A DNA stretch of 64,000 bases from Bog-756 sp963806455 (GCA_963806455.1 CAWDXZ010000002.1:558001-622000), one strand, 5' to 3'. Shown: positions 1 through 13,086, numbered from the stretch's first letter. Notes: generated by a model not told the origin, from the sequence alone. Numbers and translations: made by a program.

Positions 1-585
1 CTCCGCCAGCTCTGCAACGACCGCGACATCCTCCTCATCGTCGATGAAGTCCAGACCGGGCTGGGGCGGACCGGTCGGTGGTTCGGGTTCCAGCATCTCG
101 GCGTGGAGCCCGACATCGTGACCATGGCCAAGGCGCTCGGCAACGGCATGCCGGTGGGGGCATGCTGGGCGCGGGGCGAGGTGGCCGCCGCCTTTGTCCC
201 CGGCGACCACGGCAGCACCTTCGGAGGCCAGCCGCTGGCCATGTCGGCAGCCAGGGCCACCTTGGCGGTGATGGAGTCCGAGGATGCACCAGGGCGCGCC
301 CGGGAACTGGGATCCCGGCTCAAGAGCGCCCTCGAGGTGCTTCCCGGGGTGGGCTCGGTGCGGGGGGAGGGCTTGCTGCTGGCGGCCGTGCTCACCGAGC
401 CCGCAGCCGTCCTCGCCTGTGGCGAGGCGCTCGATGCCGGACTGGTCATCAACGCCCCGAGGCCGGACGTCCTTCGCTTTGCACCCCCCCTGCTGGTCAC
501 GCCGACCGAGGTGGCCCGGGCCGTGTCCATCCTCGGGCCCATCCTGGGGCGCGTCACGAGGGCGGCCGGGGGAGGCAACCCGTGA
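1..585 (+). CDS. argD: Acetylornithine aminotransferase, C-terminal part (5' truncated by window edge)
   Basis: PLP-dependent class III aminotransferase that converts N-acetylglutamate semialdehyde to N-acetylornithine in arginine synthesis. The reading frame is open from base 1, so the N-terminal half lies outside the window. Visible family motifs are the cofactor-contacting DEVQTGLGRTG stretch (residues about 15-25 of the fragment) and MAKALGNGMP, whose lysine is the expected Schiff-base residue, followed by the STFGGQPLA segment typical of the family. The TGA stop overlaps the GTG start of argF (shared GTGA at 582-585), so translation is probably coupled. Other class III transaminases share these motifs, but its place at the head of argF-argR-argG-argH makes argD the best call. 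Confidence 0.93.
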   Translation, partial: LRQLCNDRDILLIVDEVQTGLGRTGRWFGFQHLGVEPDIVTMAKALGNGMPVGACWARGEVAAAFVPGDHGSTFGGQPLAMSAARATLAVMESEDAPGRARELGSRLKSALEVLPGVGSVRGEGLLLAAVLTEPAAVLACGEALDAGLVINAPRPDVLRFAPPLLVTPTEVARAVSILGPILGRVTRAAGGGNP

Positions 586-1589
586 ACGGGTCTCCGGACC
601 CGGGCACCGGGCCGGTGGAGACTCGCCACGTGCTCGAGGTGGACGATCTCGGCGTGGGCGGGCTCGAGGCCGTCCTGGACCTGGCGGAACTGGATCCGTC
701 CCGGTTGCCACCGGTCCTCGCCCACCGGGGCGTGGCCCTCGTCTTCGAGAAGGCGTCCAACCGCACCCGCAACAGCTCGGAGATGGCCGTCGTCGCCCTC
801 GGGGGGCATCCTGTGTACATCCAGGGTCACGAGGTGGGCCTGGATATGCGGGAGCCGGCGTCCGACGTGGCCCGCACCTTGGCCTGCTATCACTCGGTCA
901 TCTGCGCCCGTGTCATGGACCACCGGACACTGCTCGGCATGCGAACTGCTCTGGACGATGCGGCCGTGCCCGTCCCGGTGATCAACCTGCTGTCCGACGT
1001 GGCTCACCCGTGCCAGGCGCTGGCCGACCTCCTCACTCTCCGCCAGGTCTTCGGCGCGGCGTCACTTCCGGAGTTGACGGTGGCCTACGTGGGGGACGCC
1101 AACAACGTGTGGCGGTCGTTGGCTATAGCCGCTTCGATGACCGGGATGGCCACCCGGGTGGCCTCGCCCGTCGGGTACGGGCCGACCCCCGAGGAGGTGG
1201 CCCTGGTGGAGTCCTACGGGGGCCGGCTGGTGGTGACGGCCGACCCGAGGGAGGCCGTCGCCGGTGCCGACGCCATCTACACCGACGTGTGGACGTCGAT
1301 GGGTCAAGAGGCCGAGGCCCAAGCCCGGCTCACCGACTTCGCCGGCCACTCGGTGGACGAGACGCTGTTGGCCGGGGCGGCCTCACACGCCGTGGTACTC
1401 CACTGCCTGCCCGCGCACCGTGGTGAGGAGATCGCCGCCGCCGTCGTCGACGGTCCCCAGAGCGTGGTCTGGCAGCAGGCGGCCAACCGGATGCATGCCA
1501 TGCGGGGCCTGTTGGCGTGGGTACGACGAGCCGGCGTCGGGCCCGACGGGTCGGCGTCGATCCCAGGGGCGGCGGAGGGGGGGCGGTGA
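582..1589 (+). CDS. argF: Ornithine carbamoyltransferase
   Basis: Transfers carbamoyl phosphate onto ornithine to give citrulline. The protein is 335 aa from the GTG at 582, which has a GGGGGAGG ribosome site just upstream and overlaps the argD stop by 4 nt. The carbamoyl-phosphate loop reads FEKASNRTRNS (residues 55-65); the usual family form is STRTR, so the second position is Asn here. The ornithine loop HCLPAHRGEE starts at residue 274 and is canonical. Length fits the family (about 300-340 aa). The Asn variant could raise the question of a related transcarbamylase acting on a modified ornithine, but the intact HCLPAHRG loop and the operon argue for ordinary OTC. The stop overlaps the argR start by 4 nt. 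Confidence 0.93.
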   Translation: MNGSPDPGTGPVETRHVLEVDDLGVGGLEAVLDLAELDPSRLPPVLAHRGVALVFEKASNRTRNSSEMAVVALGGHPVYIQGHEVGLDMREPASDVARTLACYHSVICARVMDHRTLLGMRTALDDAAVPVPVINLLSDVAHPCQALADLLTLRQVFGAASLPELTVAYVGDANNVWRSLAIAASMTGMATRVASPVGYGPTPEEVALVESYGGRLVVTADPREAVAGADAIYTDVWTSMGQEAEAQARLTDFAGHSVDETLLAGAASHAVVLHCLPAHRGEEIAAAVVDGPQSVVWQQAANRMHAMRGLLAWVRRAGVGPDGSASIPGAAEGGR

Positions 1590-2152
1590 CCAAGCACCAG
1601 CGTCAACACCGAATCACCAAGCTCCTCGAGACGCGGGCGGTGGGGAGCCAGTCGCACCTGGTCGAACTGTTGTCCGGTGAGGGGATCGAGGCCACCCAGA
1701 CCACCGTGTCCCGCGACCTCGAGGAACTCGGGGCCGTGAAGGTCAGGCTCCCCGGTGGCGAGACCGCCTACGCGCTGCCCGAGCTTCCCTCCCAGCAGGT
1801 CGCGCCCGAGGACCACCTTCGGCGGGTGCTCGGCGAATGGGTGGTGGACGTGCGCTGCTCGGCGAATCTGGTCGTGCTGCGCACCCCTCCTGGTTCGGCC
1901 CATGTCGTAGGATCGGCGCTCGATCGCAGCGGGTTCCCCGGCGTGATCGGTACGGTCGCCGGGGACGACACCGTGCTGGTCGTCACGTCCGAGTCCTCGG
2001 GTGGCGCCACCACCGCCGGTCGCCTGGCCGAGGTGGCCGGGCTCGACGGTCCAGGGGCGGGCCGGTCGGCGGCGGCCGGCCGGGGCCGGGCCGGCGATCG
2101 GGCCGGAGGACGTCGAACGTCGAGACCACCGCAGCCAAGGGGTAGATCATGA
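1586..2152 (+). CDS. argR: Arginine repressor ArgR with extended C-terminal tail
   Basis: Arginine-responsive transcription factor, expected to be hexameric and to repress the arg operon it sits in. The GTG at 1586 overlaps the argF stop (GTGA) and gives 188 aa. Residues about 3-60 form the winged-helix DNA-binding domain, with the TTVSRDLEELGAVKVR recognition region. Residues about 75-150 form the arginine-binding and oligomerisation domain, with GTVAGDDTVLVV close to the family GTIAGDDT motif. ArgR proteins are usually 150-170 aa; here the core ends near AEVAGL and about 30 Arg/Gly/Ala-rich residues follow, with no counterpart known to me. The tail may be a real extension or relaxed coding before the argG start, which overlaps by 4 nt (ATGA). 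Confidence 0.92.
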   Translation: MTKHQRQHRITKLLETRAVGSQSHLVELLSGEGIEATQTTVSRDLEELGAVKVRLPGGETAYALPELPSQQVAPEDHLRRVLGEWVVDVRCSANLVVLRTPPGSAHVVGSALDRSGFPGVIGTVAGDDTVLVVTSESSGGATTAGRLAEVAGLDGPGAGRSAAAGRGRAGDRAGGRRTSRPPQPRGRS

Positions 2153-3381
2153 GACAACGAGTCGTGCTGGCATACAGCGGTGGGCTTGACACCTCGGTGG
2201 CGGTCCGGTGGCTGATCGAGAACAGCGGTGTCGACGTGGTGGCGGTGGCCGTCGACGTGGGGCAGGCCTCGGAATCGGGCGGTGAAGACTGGGAAGGGAT
2301 CCGCCATCGGGCCCTGGCCGCTGGAGCGGCCGAGGCGGTGGTGGTCGACGCGCGCTCCGAAATGGCCGAGGAGTTCTGCATGCCGGCCCTGATGGCCAAC
2401 GCCAAGTACGAAGGGAAGTACCCGCTCGTCTCGGCACTCTCGCGTCCGGTGATCGTCAAGCACCTGGTGGCCGAGGCCCGTCGGCACGGGGCCACCGCAG
2501 TGGCCCACGGGTGCACGGGCAAGGGCAACGACCAGGTCCGCTTCGAGGTCGGCACCCGTGCGCTCGCCCCGGACCTCGAGGTCCTCGCCCCGGCCCGGAT
2601 ATGGGGCCTGTCGCGCGAGGACTGCATCGACTACGCGGCCAAATGGGATATTCCGTTGGGGGTCACCAAGGAGAAGCTGTACTCGATCGACGAGAACCTG
2701 TGGGGCAAGGCCATCGAGTGCGGCGTGATCGAGGACTTGTGGAACCGCCCTCCCGACGACGTCTACACCATGACAAGGCAGTCCGCCACGGACCCGATCG
2801 AGCTGGTCGTGGGGTTCGAGTCGGGCGTCCCGGTGGCGTTGGACGGGAAGGCACTCGACCCGCTCCCGCTCATCACCGAGATGAACCGGGTGGTCGGCTC
2901 GTACGGATTCGGCCGCCTCGACATGGTCGAGAACCGCCGGGTGGGCATCAAGAGCCGGGAGGCCTACGAGTGCCCCGCGGCTCTGGCCCTCCTCCTCGCC
3001 CATTCGGACCTCGAGGACCTCACGCTCGAGCGCGACCTCCATCACGAGAAGGCCCGGCTCGAACCCCGGTGGTCGGAGCTGGTCTACGACGGCCTGTGGT
3101 TCTCGCCGCTCAAGCAGGCCCTCGACGCCTTCTTCGGCGAGTCGCAGCGTCACGTCACGGGGGACGTGCGGCTCCGCCTGGACACCGGCCGGTGCTGGGT
3201 GGTGGGTCGGCGCAGTCCGGTCGCCCTCTACGACCACGGACTGGCCACCTACGACTCGACCGATACGTTCCGCCACCAAGACGCCGAGGGATTCGTCCGT
3301 CTCTGGGGCCTGGGCGTGGCCACGTGGTCCTCGGTCCAGGAGGGACGGGGCGCCCGTCCCCCAGGCGACCTGGCGCCGTGA
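2149..3381 (+). CDS. argG: Argininosuccinate synthase
   Basis: ATP-dependent ligation of citrulline and aspartate to argininosuccinate. The 410 aa length is normal for the family. The N-terminal PP-loop is clear (AYSGGLDTSVAVRWL, residues about 6-20), and the second signature GCTGKGNDQVRFE lies near residue 120. The ATG at 2149 overlaps the argR stop (ATGA) and has an AAGGGG ribosome site 7 nt upstream. The gene ends by overlapping the GTG of argH by 4 nt, so the whole block reads as one translationally coupled operon. Nothing unusual is seen in the catalytic regions. Confidence 0.97.
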   Translation: MRQRVVLAYSGGLDTSVAVRWLIENSGVDVVAVAVDVGQASESGGEDWEGIRHRALAAGAAEAVVVDARSEMAEEFCMPALMANAKYEGKYPLVSALSRPVIVKHLVAEARRHGATAVAHGCTGKGNDQVRFEVGTRALAPDLEVLAPARIWGLSREDCIDYAAKWDIPLGVTKEKLYSIDENLWGKAIECGVIEDLWNRPPDDVYTMTRQSATDPIELVVGFESGVPVALDGKALDPLPLITEMNRVVGSYGFGRLDMVENRRVGIKSREAYECPAALALLLAHSDLEDLTLERDLHHEKARLEPRWSELVYDGLWFSPLKQALDAFFGESQRHVTGDVRLRLDTGRCWVVGRRSPVALYDHGLATYDSTDTFRHQDAEGFVRLWGLGVATWSSVQEGRGARPPGDLAP

Positions 3382-4763
3382 CCCTCTGGCACGGCCGGTT
3401 GGGCGACGGCACCGCTGACGAGGTGATGCTCTACTCCAGCAGCCTCCATTTCGACCGTCATCTGGCCATCGACGACCTGGACGCCTCGAGAGCCCATGTG
3501 CGGGGGCTGGGACGCGGGGGCCTCCTCGGAGAGGAGGAGGTCGACGCCCTGCTGGCCGCCCTCGACGATGTGGAGGCCGAGCTGTCATCGGGGTCGTTCC
3601 ACTTCGCCGTCGACGACGAGGACATCCATACGGCCATCGAGCGCCGGGTGACCGAAATCGGCGGTGACGTCGGGGCCAAGCTCCATACCGGCAGGAGCCG
3701 GAACGACCAGATCGCCACCGACCTGCGACTGTTCGCCCGGCGCGAGCTGCGCCTGGTGGCCGGCGAGATCGTCACCCTGCAAGAAGTGCTGGAGGACCGG
3801 GCCCGCGACGCCGGCGATGCCTACCTCCCCGGGTACACCCACCTGCAACGCGCCCAGCCGGTGCTCCTCGCCCATCACCTGCTGGCCCACGGGTGGGCGC
3901 TGTCGCGCGACCTCGACCGGTTGTTGGCCACCGTGGACAGGTTGGACGTCTCGCCGCTGGGTGCCGGGGCGCTGGCCGGCAGCTCGCTGCCGCTCGACCC
4001 CGACGGCGTGGCGTCCGACCTCGGGTTCCGGGGCCGGTTCGAGAACTCGCTCGATGCCGTGTCGGACCGCGATTTCGTGGCGGAGGCCCTCTTCGACCTG
4101 GCGCTTCTCGGCGTCCATCTGTCCCGTATCGGGGAGGAGTTGGTGCTGTGGTCGAGCGAGGAGTTCGGCTTCGCGGTATTCGCCGACGCCTATGCCACCG
4201 GCAGCTCGATGCTGCCGCAGAAGAAGAACCCGGACGTGGCCGAACTGGCCCGAGGCAAGTCGGGCCGGCTGATCGGGAACCTCACCGGTTTGCTCGCCAC
4301 CTTGAAGGGTCTGCCGCTCGCCTACAACCGTGACCTGCAGGAGGACAAGGAGCCCCTCTTCGACTCGGTCGGCCAGTCCCATCTGGCCCTGGTGGCCCTG
4401 GCGGGGGTTCTGCGGTCGATCACCTTCATGACCGACCGCATGCAACAGGCCGCCGACGGCGAGGCGGTGGCCGCCGTGGACCTGGCCGAGTGGCTGGTGC
4501 AGCAGGGGATGCCCTTCCGGCAGGCCCACTCCGTCGTCGGGGGCCTGGTACGCGACTCCATCCAGCGACATGTACCGTTGGCCGAGCTTGTCGAGGCCCA
4601 TCCGGCCCTCGGGTCGCAGGCGGTCCCGCTCCTGGAGCCGGGTGTGGCCGTCACCCGTCGCACCACATCTGGCGGTGCCGGGCCCGACGCCGTGCGGGTC
4701 CAGATGGCCCGGTTCCACGACCGCCTCGAGCTGGACCGCCGCCGCATCCCGGTCATCGAATAG
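3378..4763 (+). CDS. argH: Argininosuccinate lyase
   Basis: Splits argininosuccinate into arginine and fumarate, the last step of the pathway. The protein is 461 aa from the GTG at 3378, which overlaps the argG stop. It belongs to the fumarase/aspartase superfamily: the early substrate loop GRSRNDQIATD is near residue 110 and the signature GSSMLPQKKNPD is near residue 275. The same frame is open for a long way upstream inside argG, but that part is out-of-frame shadow; the coupled GTG is the sensible start. It is the last gene of the cluster; a GGCTGGCC tandem repeat and about 110 non-coding bases follow. Confidence 0.96.
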   Translation: MTLWHGRLGDGTADEVMLYSSSLHFDRHLAIDDLDASRAHVRGLGRGGLLGEEEVDALLAALDDVEAELSSGSFHFAVDDEDIHTAIERRVTEIGGDVGAKLHTGRSRNDQIATDLRLFARRELRLVAGEIVTLQEVLEDRARDAGDAYLPGYTHLQRAQPVLLAHHLLAHGWALSRDLDRLLATVDRLDVSPLGAGALAGSSLPLDPDGVASDLGFRGRFENSLDAVSDRDFVAEALFDLALLGVHLSRIGEELVLWSSEEFGFAVFADAYATGSSMLPQKKNPDVAELARGKSGRLIGNLTGLLATLKGLPLAYNRDLQEDKEPLFDSVGQSHLALVALAGVLRSITFMTDRMQQAADGEAVAAVDLAEWLVQQGMPFRQAHSVVGGLVRDSIQRHVPLAELVEAHPALGSQAVPLLEPGVAVTRRTTSGGAGPDAVRVQMARFHDRLELDRRRIPVIE

Positions 4764-4876
4764 TCCAAGCAATTACCCGTGCGTCCGGTCGGCTGGCCGG
4801 CTGGCCGGCTGGGTCCAGCGACGGCGTCCGCCCACCCCGACGCTCTATCGAGGGTGTGCCATGGCAGGCTGGGCGG

Positions 4877-6725
4877 GTGGTGGTCACGCTCGTCGTCGTC
4901 GGATTTCTCGGCGGCCTGGTTGCCGGCATCTCGCCATGCATCATTCCCGTTCTACCCGTCATCTTCGCCACCGGGGCGGCGAGCGGGCTGGACGCGGAAG
5001 ATGGGCCCGGGGGCGGTTCGCCAACCGACCCTCCGGTGGCGATGGGCGCCCCCACCCCCGACGCCACCACACCCGAAGCCACCCCCGCCGGCGCCGTCGG
5101 CGCCGGCACGCTCACCCGTCCGGCACCGGCCGCCGACTCGGGACCCCGGGCCCCACCGCCCCCGCCGGCCGATCGCCGTGGTCGCCGGCCTGGTGCTCAG
5201 CTTCTCGGTCTTCACCCTGATCGGATCGTGGTTGCTCAGCCTGCTCGGCCTCCCGCAGGATGCGTTGCGGTGGATCGGCCTGATCGTCCTCGGGATCGTC
5301 GGCCTCGGCCTGGTCATCCCCCGGTTCGGTGCCGAGCTGGAGCGACCGTTCACCGCACTGGCGCCGGGACGCCAGCACACCGAGGCGGGTGGTTTCGTGC
5401 TCGGGCTCAGCCTCGGACTGGTCTTCGTGCCGTGCGCCGGCCCTGTGCTCGCGGCCATCACCGTGGTGAGTGCCAACCACCGGATCGGGCTGTCCGCAGT
5501 GCTCCTCACTGCAGCCTTTGCCGTGGGCGTGGCCGTACCACTTCTGGTCTTCGCCCTCCTCGGCCAACGTCTGGCCGGGCGGATGCGGTTGGTGGGTTCA
5601 CGGGCGGCCGCGGCGCGACGGGTCATCGGCGTCGTGCTGGTAGCGACCGCCCTGGTCATCGGTTTCAACCTGACCGACGGGCTGCAGCGGGCCGTCCCCG
5701 GGTACACCGGGGCCCTGCAGGGCCACATCGAGGCCGGTGCTTCGGCGAGGCAGGCGCTCGCCGGGGTGACCGGGCAGAGCACGACCGGGGCATTGGCGTC
5801 GTGCACTGACGCCAGTCCGACCTTGCAGCAGTGCGGGAACGCCCCGGCACTGACGGGGATCGCTCACTGGCTCAACACCCCGGCCGGAAGCCCCCTCACC
5901 ATCAGTGGCCTCCGCGGCCGGGTGGTGCTGGTCGACTTCTGGACCTACTCCTGCATCAACTGCCAGCGCACCCTTCCTCATCTCGAGGCCTGGAACCGTT
6001 CCTACGCCAAGGACGGCCTGACCATCATCGGGGTCCATACTCCGGAGTTCGCCTTCGAGCACGTGGTGTCCAATGTGTCACAGGCGGCCAGGCAGCTCGG
6101 GGTCGACTATCCGATCGCCATCGACAACAACTATTCGACGTGGAACGCCTACGAGAACCAGTACTGGCCGGCCGAGTACCTCATCGACGCCAGCGGTCAT
6201 GTCCGCCATGTCGATTTCGGGGAAGGCCAGTACGGCCAGACCGAGTCGTTCATCAGGCACCTGCTGGTGACGGCCGATCCGCGAGTGACGTTGCCAGTGC
6301 CCACGGACGTCGCCAACACCACCCCCACCGAGGCGACCACCCCGGAGTCCTATCTCGGCTACCAGCATCCGGCCAACCTGGCCGGGCAGACCATTCAGGA
6401 GGACGTGATGGCCGCCTACCCCGCACCCTCGGCGATTCCTCCCGACGAGTACGCCTACAGCGGCCAATGGTCGATCGGCAACGAGAGCTCGACAGCCGGA
6501 CCGGGGGCCACGTTGCTCATCAACTTCGAGGCCAAGGACGTCTATCTCGTCCTCGGCGGCTCCGGTTCGGTCGTCGTTTCGGTGAACGGCCACCCTCAGC
6601 GGACCCTCGAGGTGGGTGGGGAGCCCAAGCTCTACCAGCTGGTCGGCTCGCCGTCCCCGCAACGGGCCTTGCTCACATTGGCCGCCACACCCGGCATCCA
6701 GGCGTACGACTTCACCTTCGGCTAG
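4877..6725 (+). CDS. dipZ: DipZ-like CcdA-thioredoxin fusion protein, disrupted by a +1 frameshift near 5160
   Basis: Membrane protein expected to carry reducing power across the membrane to extracytoplasmic thiols. The N-terminal transmembrane segment with GISPCIIPVLP is read in the frame of the GTG codons at 4877/4880. The rest of the CcdA domain, including the second cysteine motif VPCAGP, is in the next frame and continues to 6725. The frames meet in a Pro/Ala/Thr-rich linker; removing one base from the C5 run at 5159-5163 would join them into one DipZ-type protein. After the CcdA part comes a TlpA/thioredoxin-like domain with a CINC active site (WTYSCINCQRTLPHLE) and a C-terminal beta-sandwich domain as in mycobacterial DipZ. 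The 4861 ATG is in a third frame and is not the start. Sequence error is more likely than decay because both halves are well conserved. Confidence 0.82.
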
Positions 6726-6924
6726 ACCGGTCCTGGCGGACCGGGCGGGGGCGGTGAGCCGGGAGGGGTCCCAGGTATCCGGCCGGGGGGTCGTCCGGGG
6801 GACGGCATCGGCCGGAGACACATTGGCGGGACACTGTGGTCCAGGCATTCGATCTCTCGTCGGCCGTTCCCCGTAGTACCAGGCAGACGATCGGTGGCCG
6901 GCACCCGGAAGAAGGGATCAGAGC

Positions 6925-7512
6925 ATGGCAGGCAGGCAGTTGGAAGCGCACGGAGAGATGCCGTCACCGGCCCGCTGGTGGGTGGCTGGTGCACTTGGCT
7001 TGGTGGTGGTGGTGGTGGCGGCCTGCAGCTCGGGCTCGGCCTCGCCTTCGGCCACGACGACCAAGACCAGTTCCTCGCCCGCGGCCACCTCGGCCTCCGC
7101 TCCGGCCACGGTGACCCTGGCCAGGGTCGGTTCCGTGGGTACGGTCCTGGTCAATGGAGCGGGCATGACGCTCTACCGCTACTCGCCCGACGGAACCGGC
7201 AAGTCGGTGTGCAACGGGGGGTGCGCCTCCATCTGGCCCCCCCTGCTCGTGTCGGCAGGGACGCGGCCGGTTGGGGGAGCCGGCGTGCCCGCTGGCCAGC
7301 TCGGCACCGTCACCAGGGACGACGGGACGATCCAGGTCACCTACAAGGGCATGCCGCTCTACACCTACGTGGGCGACAAGAAGACCGGCGAAGCCACCGG
7401 ACAGAGCGTCGGGGGCACCTGGTTCGTGGTCAGTACGGCCTCGGGGGCGGCTGGACCGCCCGCCGGTGGGACCACGGCCACGACCAGGGGGTCGGGCGGC
7501 TACGGCTACTGA
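6925..7512 (+). CDS. Lipoprotein with two Lipoprotein_15-type secreted repeats
   Basis: Probable cell-surface lipoprotein of unknown function, 195 aa. The signal peptide carries a hydrophobic stretch (GALGLVVVVV) ending in the lipobox VAAC (cysteine near residue 33), followed by a Ser/Ala/Thr-rich spacer. Two copies of the repeat typical of COG4315 proteins follow: LVNGAGMTLYRYSPD with VCNGGCASIWPP, then the YKGMPLYTYVGDKKTG copy. In this family the repeats may bind a cofactor or metal, but no function is proven. The start at 6925 has GAAGGG upstream; ATG 6958 is a workable alternative with a shorter N-terminus. It ends about 160 bases before the rRNA promoter. Confidence 0.78.
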   Translation: MAGRQLEAHGEMPSPARWWVAGALGLVVVVVAACSSGSASPSATTTKTSSSPAATSASAPATVTLARVGSVGTVLVNGAGMTLYRYSPDGTGKSVCNGGCASIWPPLLVSAGTRPVGGAGVPAGQLGTVTRDDGTIQVTYKGMPLYTYVGDKKTGEATGQSVGGTWFVVSTASGAAGPPAGGTTATTRGSGGYGY

Positions 7513-7673
7513 CCGGGCCGGGCGGATCAGATCGGGGGGCGCCGGGGCCGCGCGGACCTCGATCTCCAGGCCGGACGGACCCGGCTCCACGGCTGACCGA
7601 ACGGCACCACGTGCCGCCCCGAGCGGGCCAGCGGGGTGGGGCGGAGAGCCGGACGGCACCCCGGGCGGGTCGA

Positions 7674-7702
7674 TTGACAGCCCTGGTCAGCCGGACTACT
7701 CT
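7674..7702 (+). promoter_or_regulatory. rRNA operon promoter (-35 TTGACA, -10 TACTCT)
   Basis: A perfect TTGACA (7674-7679) is separated by 17 bases from TACTCT (7697-7702), the best sigma-70-type match ahead of the 16S gene. It lies about 300 bases upstream of the mature 16S 5' end, a normal leader length for rrn operons. Confidence 0.75.
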
Positions 7703-7999
7703 GATAGTCCCGGTGAACGCCCGTCAGGGTGTCGCCAGGAGCCGACAGAACGGGGCGTTCGCCTCTGGCTGCGGCAAACCCGGCATCGACGCCTGTCAGG
7801 CGTGTGCCCGGTCGCTCCTTGAAAACGGAATAGTGATAGCCAAAAGTCAGTGCGGACGATCGCGGGGAAACCCGAGGTCGCAGTCAATAAGCATTGAACG
7901 GACAATGTCTGTTCTCTGCCAGTTTCAAGTTGACCGAGAGGTCAGTTTTCCTCGAGGTCGGCTCTTCGATTTCTGACGGTCGCAAGGCCGGATGAGATC
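7703..7999 (+). other. rRNA operon leader with boxA-like element
   Basis: Transcribed leader between the promoter and the 16S 5' end. The stretch CTCCTTGAAAACGGAATAGTG (about 7815-7835) resembles bacterial boxA antitermination elements, and a similar element recurs before the 23S gene near 9848-9866. CGGACAAT at 7899-7906 is complementary to ATTGTCCG at 9535-9542 just after the 16S, so the two may form part of the pre-16S processing stem. The roughly 160 bases between the lipoprotein stop (7512) and the promoter hold no gene I can support. Confidence 0.55.
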
Positions 8000-9885
<1,886 letters not shown>

Positions 9886-10411
9886 CTCCAAGTTATAAAG
9901 AGTCAACGGCGAATGCCTTGGCGCCTGAAGCCGAAGAAGGACGTGGGAGGCTGCGATAAGCCACGGGGAGTTGCCTACCAAGCGTGGATCCGTGGACGTC
10001 CGAATGGGGAAACCCGGCACCCGTCATGGGGTGTCACCCTGGCCTGAATGCATAGGGCCAGTGGAGGGAACCGGGGGAATTGAAACATCTCAGTACCCCG
10101 AGGAGAGGAAAACAACAGTGACTCCCTGAGTAGCGGCGAGCGAAACGGGATGAGCCTAAACCGAGTTGGTGTTAAAGCCTGATGGCGTTGCCAACCCGGG
10201 GTTGTGGGAGCTGATAGAAGGTGCATCAGAACCTTCACGGAGTTACAAATTCAATGATCTAGCGGAAGCATCCAGGAAAGATGCGCCGCAGAGGGTAACA
10301 GCCCCGTACGCGAAAGACATTGAACTCCGATCGGATTTCCCGAGTAGCGCCGGATCCGGGAAAGCCGGCGTGAATCTGCGAGGACCACCTCGTAAGGCTA
10401 AGTACTCACAG

Positions 10412-10459
<48 letters not shown>

Positions 10460-11050
10460 GGGAGGGGAGTGAAATAGTACCTGAAACCGTTGACTTACAA
10501 TCAGTCAGAGCGTCGTCGGCACTTTGTGCCGACCGTGATGGCGTGCCTTTTGAAGAATGAGCCAACGAGTTACGGTGTGTGGCGAGGTTAACCCGCGAGG
10601 GGGAGCCGAAGCGAAAGCGAGTCTTAACAGGGCGCATCAGTCGCATGCCGTAGACCCGAAGCCGAGTGAGCTAGCCATGGGCAGGCTGAAGCGGGGGTAA
10701 GACCCCGTGGAGGGCCGAACCCACCCTGGTTGAAAACAGGGGGGATGACCTGTGGTTAGGGGTGAAAGGCCAATCAAACTCGGTGATAGCTGGTTCTCCC
10801 CGAAATGCATTTGGGTGCAGCGTCAGGCGTTCAGCATCGGAGGTAGAGCACTGAATGGGCTAGGGGGCCTACAAGCTTACTGACCCCAATCAAACTCCGA
10901 ATGCCGATGCTCAAGAGCCTGGCAGTGAGACTACGAGGGATGAGCTTCGTTAGTCGAGAGGGAAACAGCCCAGACCGCCAGCTAAGGCCCCAAATTTTTG
11001 ACTAAGTGGAAAACGATGTGGGAACGCAAAGACAGCCAGGAGGTTGGCTC

Positions 11051-11098
<48 letters not shown>

Positions 11099-12001
11099 GT
11101 CCTGCGCGGACAATGTAACGGGGCTGAAGTCAAAAGCCGAAGCTGCGGATTTCCAGTCCGCCCAAGTCTCGATGCCGAATGCGGCTTGCCGCGGCCGGTG
11201 TCGTAATTCGCTTGGGAGTCACGGGTTGGGAGTGGTAGGGGAGCGTCGATCCTGCTGAGAAGCGGCGGTGGAAACCGTCGTGGAGCGCGGTCGAGTGAGA
11301 ATGTTGGTATGAGTAGCGAGAGAGGGGTGAGAAACCCCTCCGCCGTAAGCCCAAGGGTTCCTGGGGAAGGCTAATCCTCCCAGGGTAAGTCGGGAGCTAA
11401 GGCGAGGCCGAGAGGCGTAGTCGATGCACAACTGGTTGATATTCCAGTACTTCCGTGTCCGCGCCCATTCCAATACCGGTGTCCTAAGGGGCTGCCCTTC
11501 GGGGCGAACCGACCGACCCGGTGGCGGAAAGCGAAGGAGGGACGCAGGAGGGTAGGTGAGCCCAGGCGTTGGTTGTCCTGGGGTAAGCGTGTAGAGGGAG
11601 GTCCAGGCAAATCCGGACCTCGCAACCTCGAGACGCGATGCCGAGCCACACCAGGCGAAGTCACTGATCCCATGCTGCCGAGAAAAGCTTCTAGCGAGCT
11701 GACACGGAACCCGTACCCCAAACCGACACAGGTGGGCGGGTAGAGAATACCAAGGCGATCGGGAGAACTGTGGTTAAGGAACTCGGCAAAATACCTCCGT
11801 AACTTCGGGAGAAGGAGGGCCTCACTAGGATGACGAACTTCGCGTTCCGAGTCTGAAGGGGCCGCAGAGAATAGGGGAAAGCGACTGTTTACTAAAAACA
11901 CAGGAGCGTGCGAAGTCGTAAGACGATGTATACGCTCTGACGCCTGCCCGGTGCCGGAAGGTTACGGGGAAGGGTTAGCCCTCGGGCGAAGCTCTGAACC
12001 T

Positions 12002-12796
<795 letters not shown>

Positions 12797-13054
12797 CGAC
12801 TTTCCTACTGTCTCAACCACAGACCCGGCGAAATTGAAGTACGAGTAAAGATGCTCGTTAGCTGCATCAGGACGGAAAGACCCCGTGGACCTTTACTACA
12901 GCTTGCTGTTGAGTTTTAGTACATATTGTGTAGGATAGGTGGGAGACTTTGAAGCATTGGCGCTAGCCAGTGTGGAGTCAACCTTGAAATACCACCCTTT
13001 ATGTGCCGGAACCCTAACCTCGGTCCGTTATCCGGATCAGGGACAGCGTCAGGT

Positions 13055-13086
<32 letters not shown>

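Noticed and set aside
1768..3588. Long minus-strand frame (606 codons) across argR and argG
   Set aside because: Antisense shadow of GC-rich coding DNA; no recognisable domain, and both plus-strand genes are certain.
4860..5220. ATG 4861 frame as the start of dipZ
   Set aside because: That frame gives Arg/His-rich sequence; the CcdA first helix with SPCIIP is in the frame of GTG 4877/4880.
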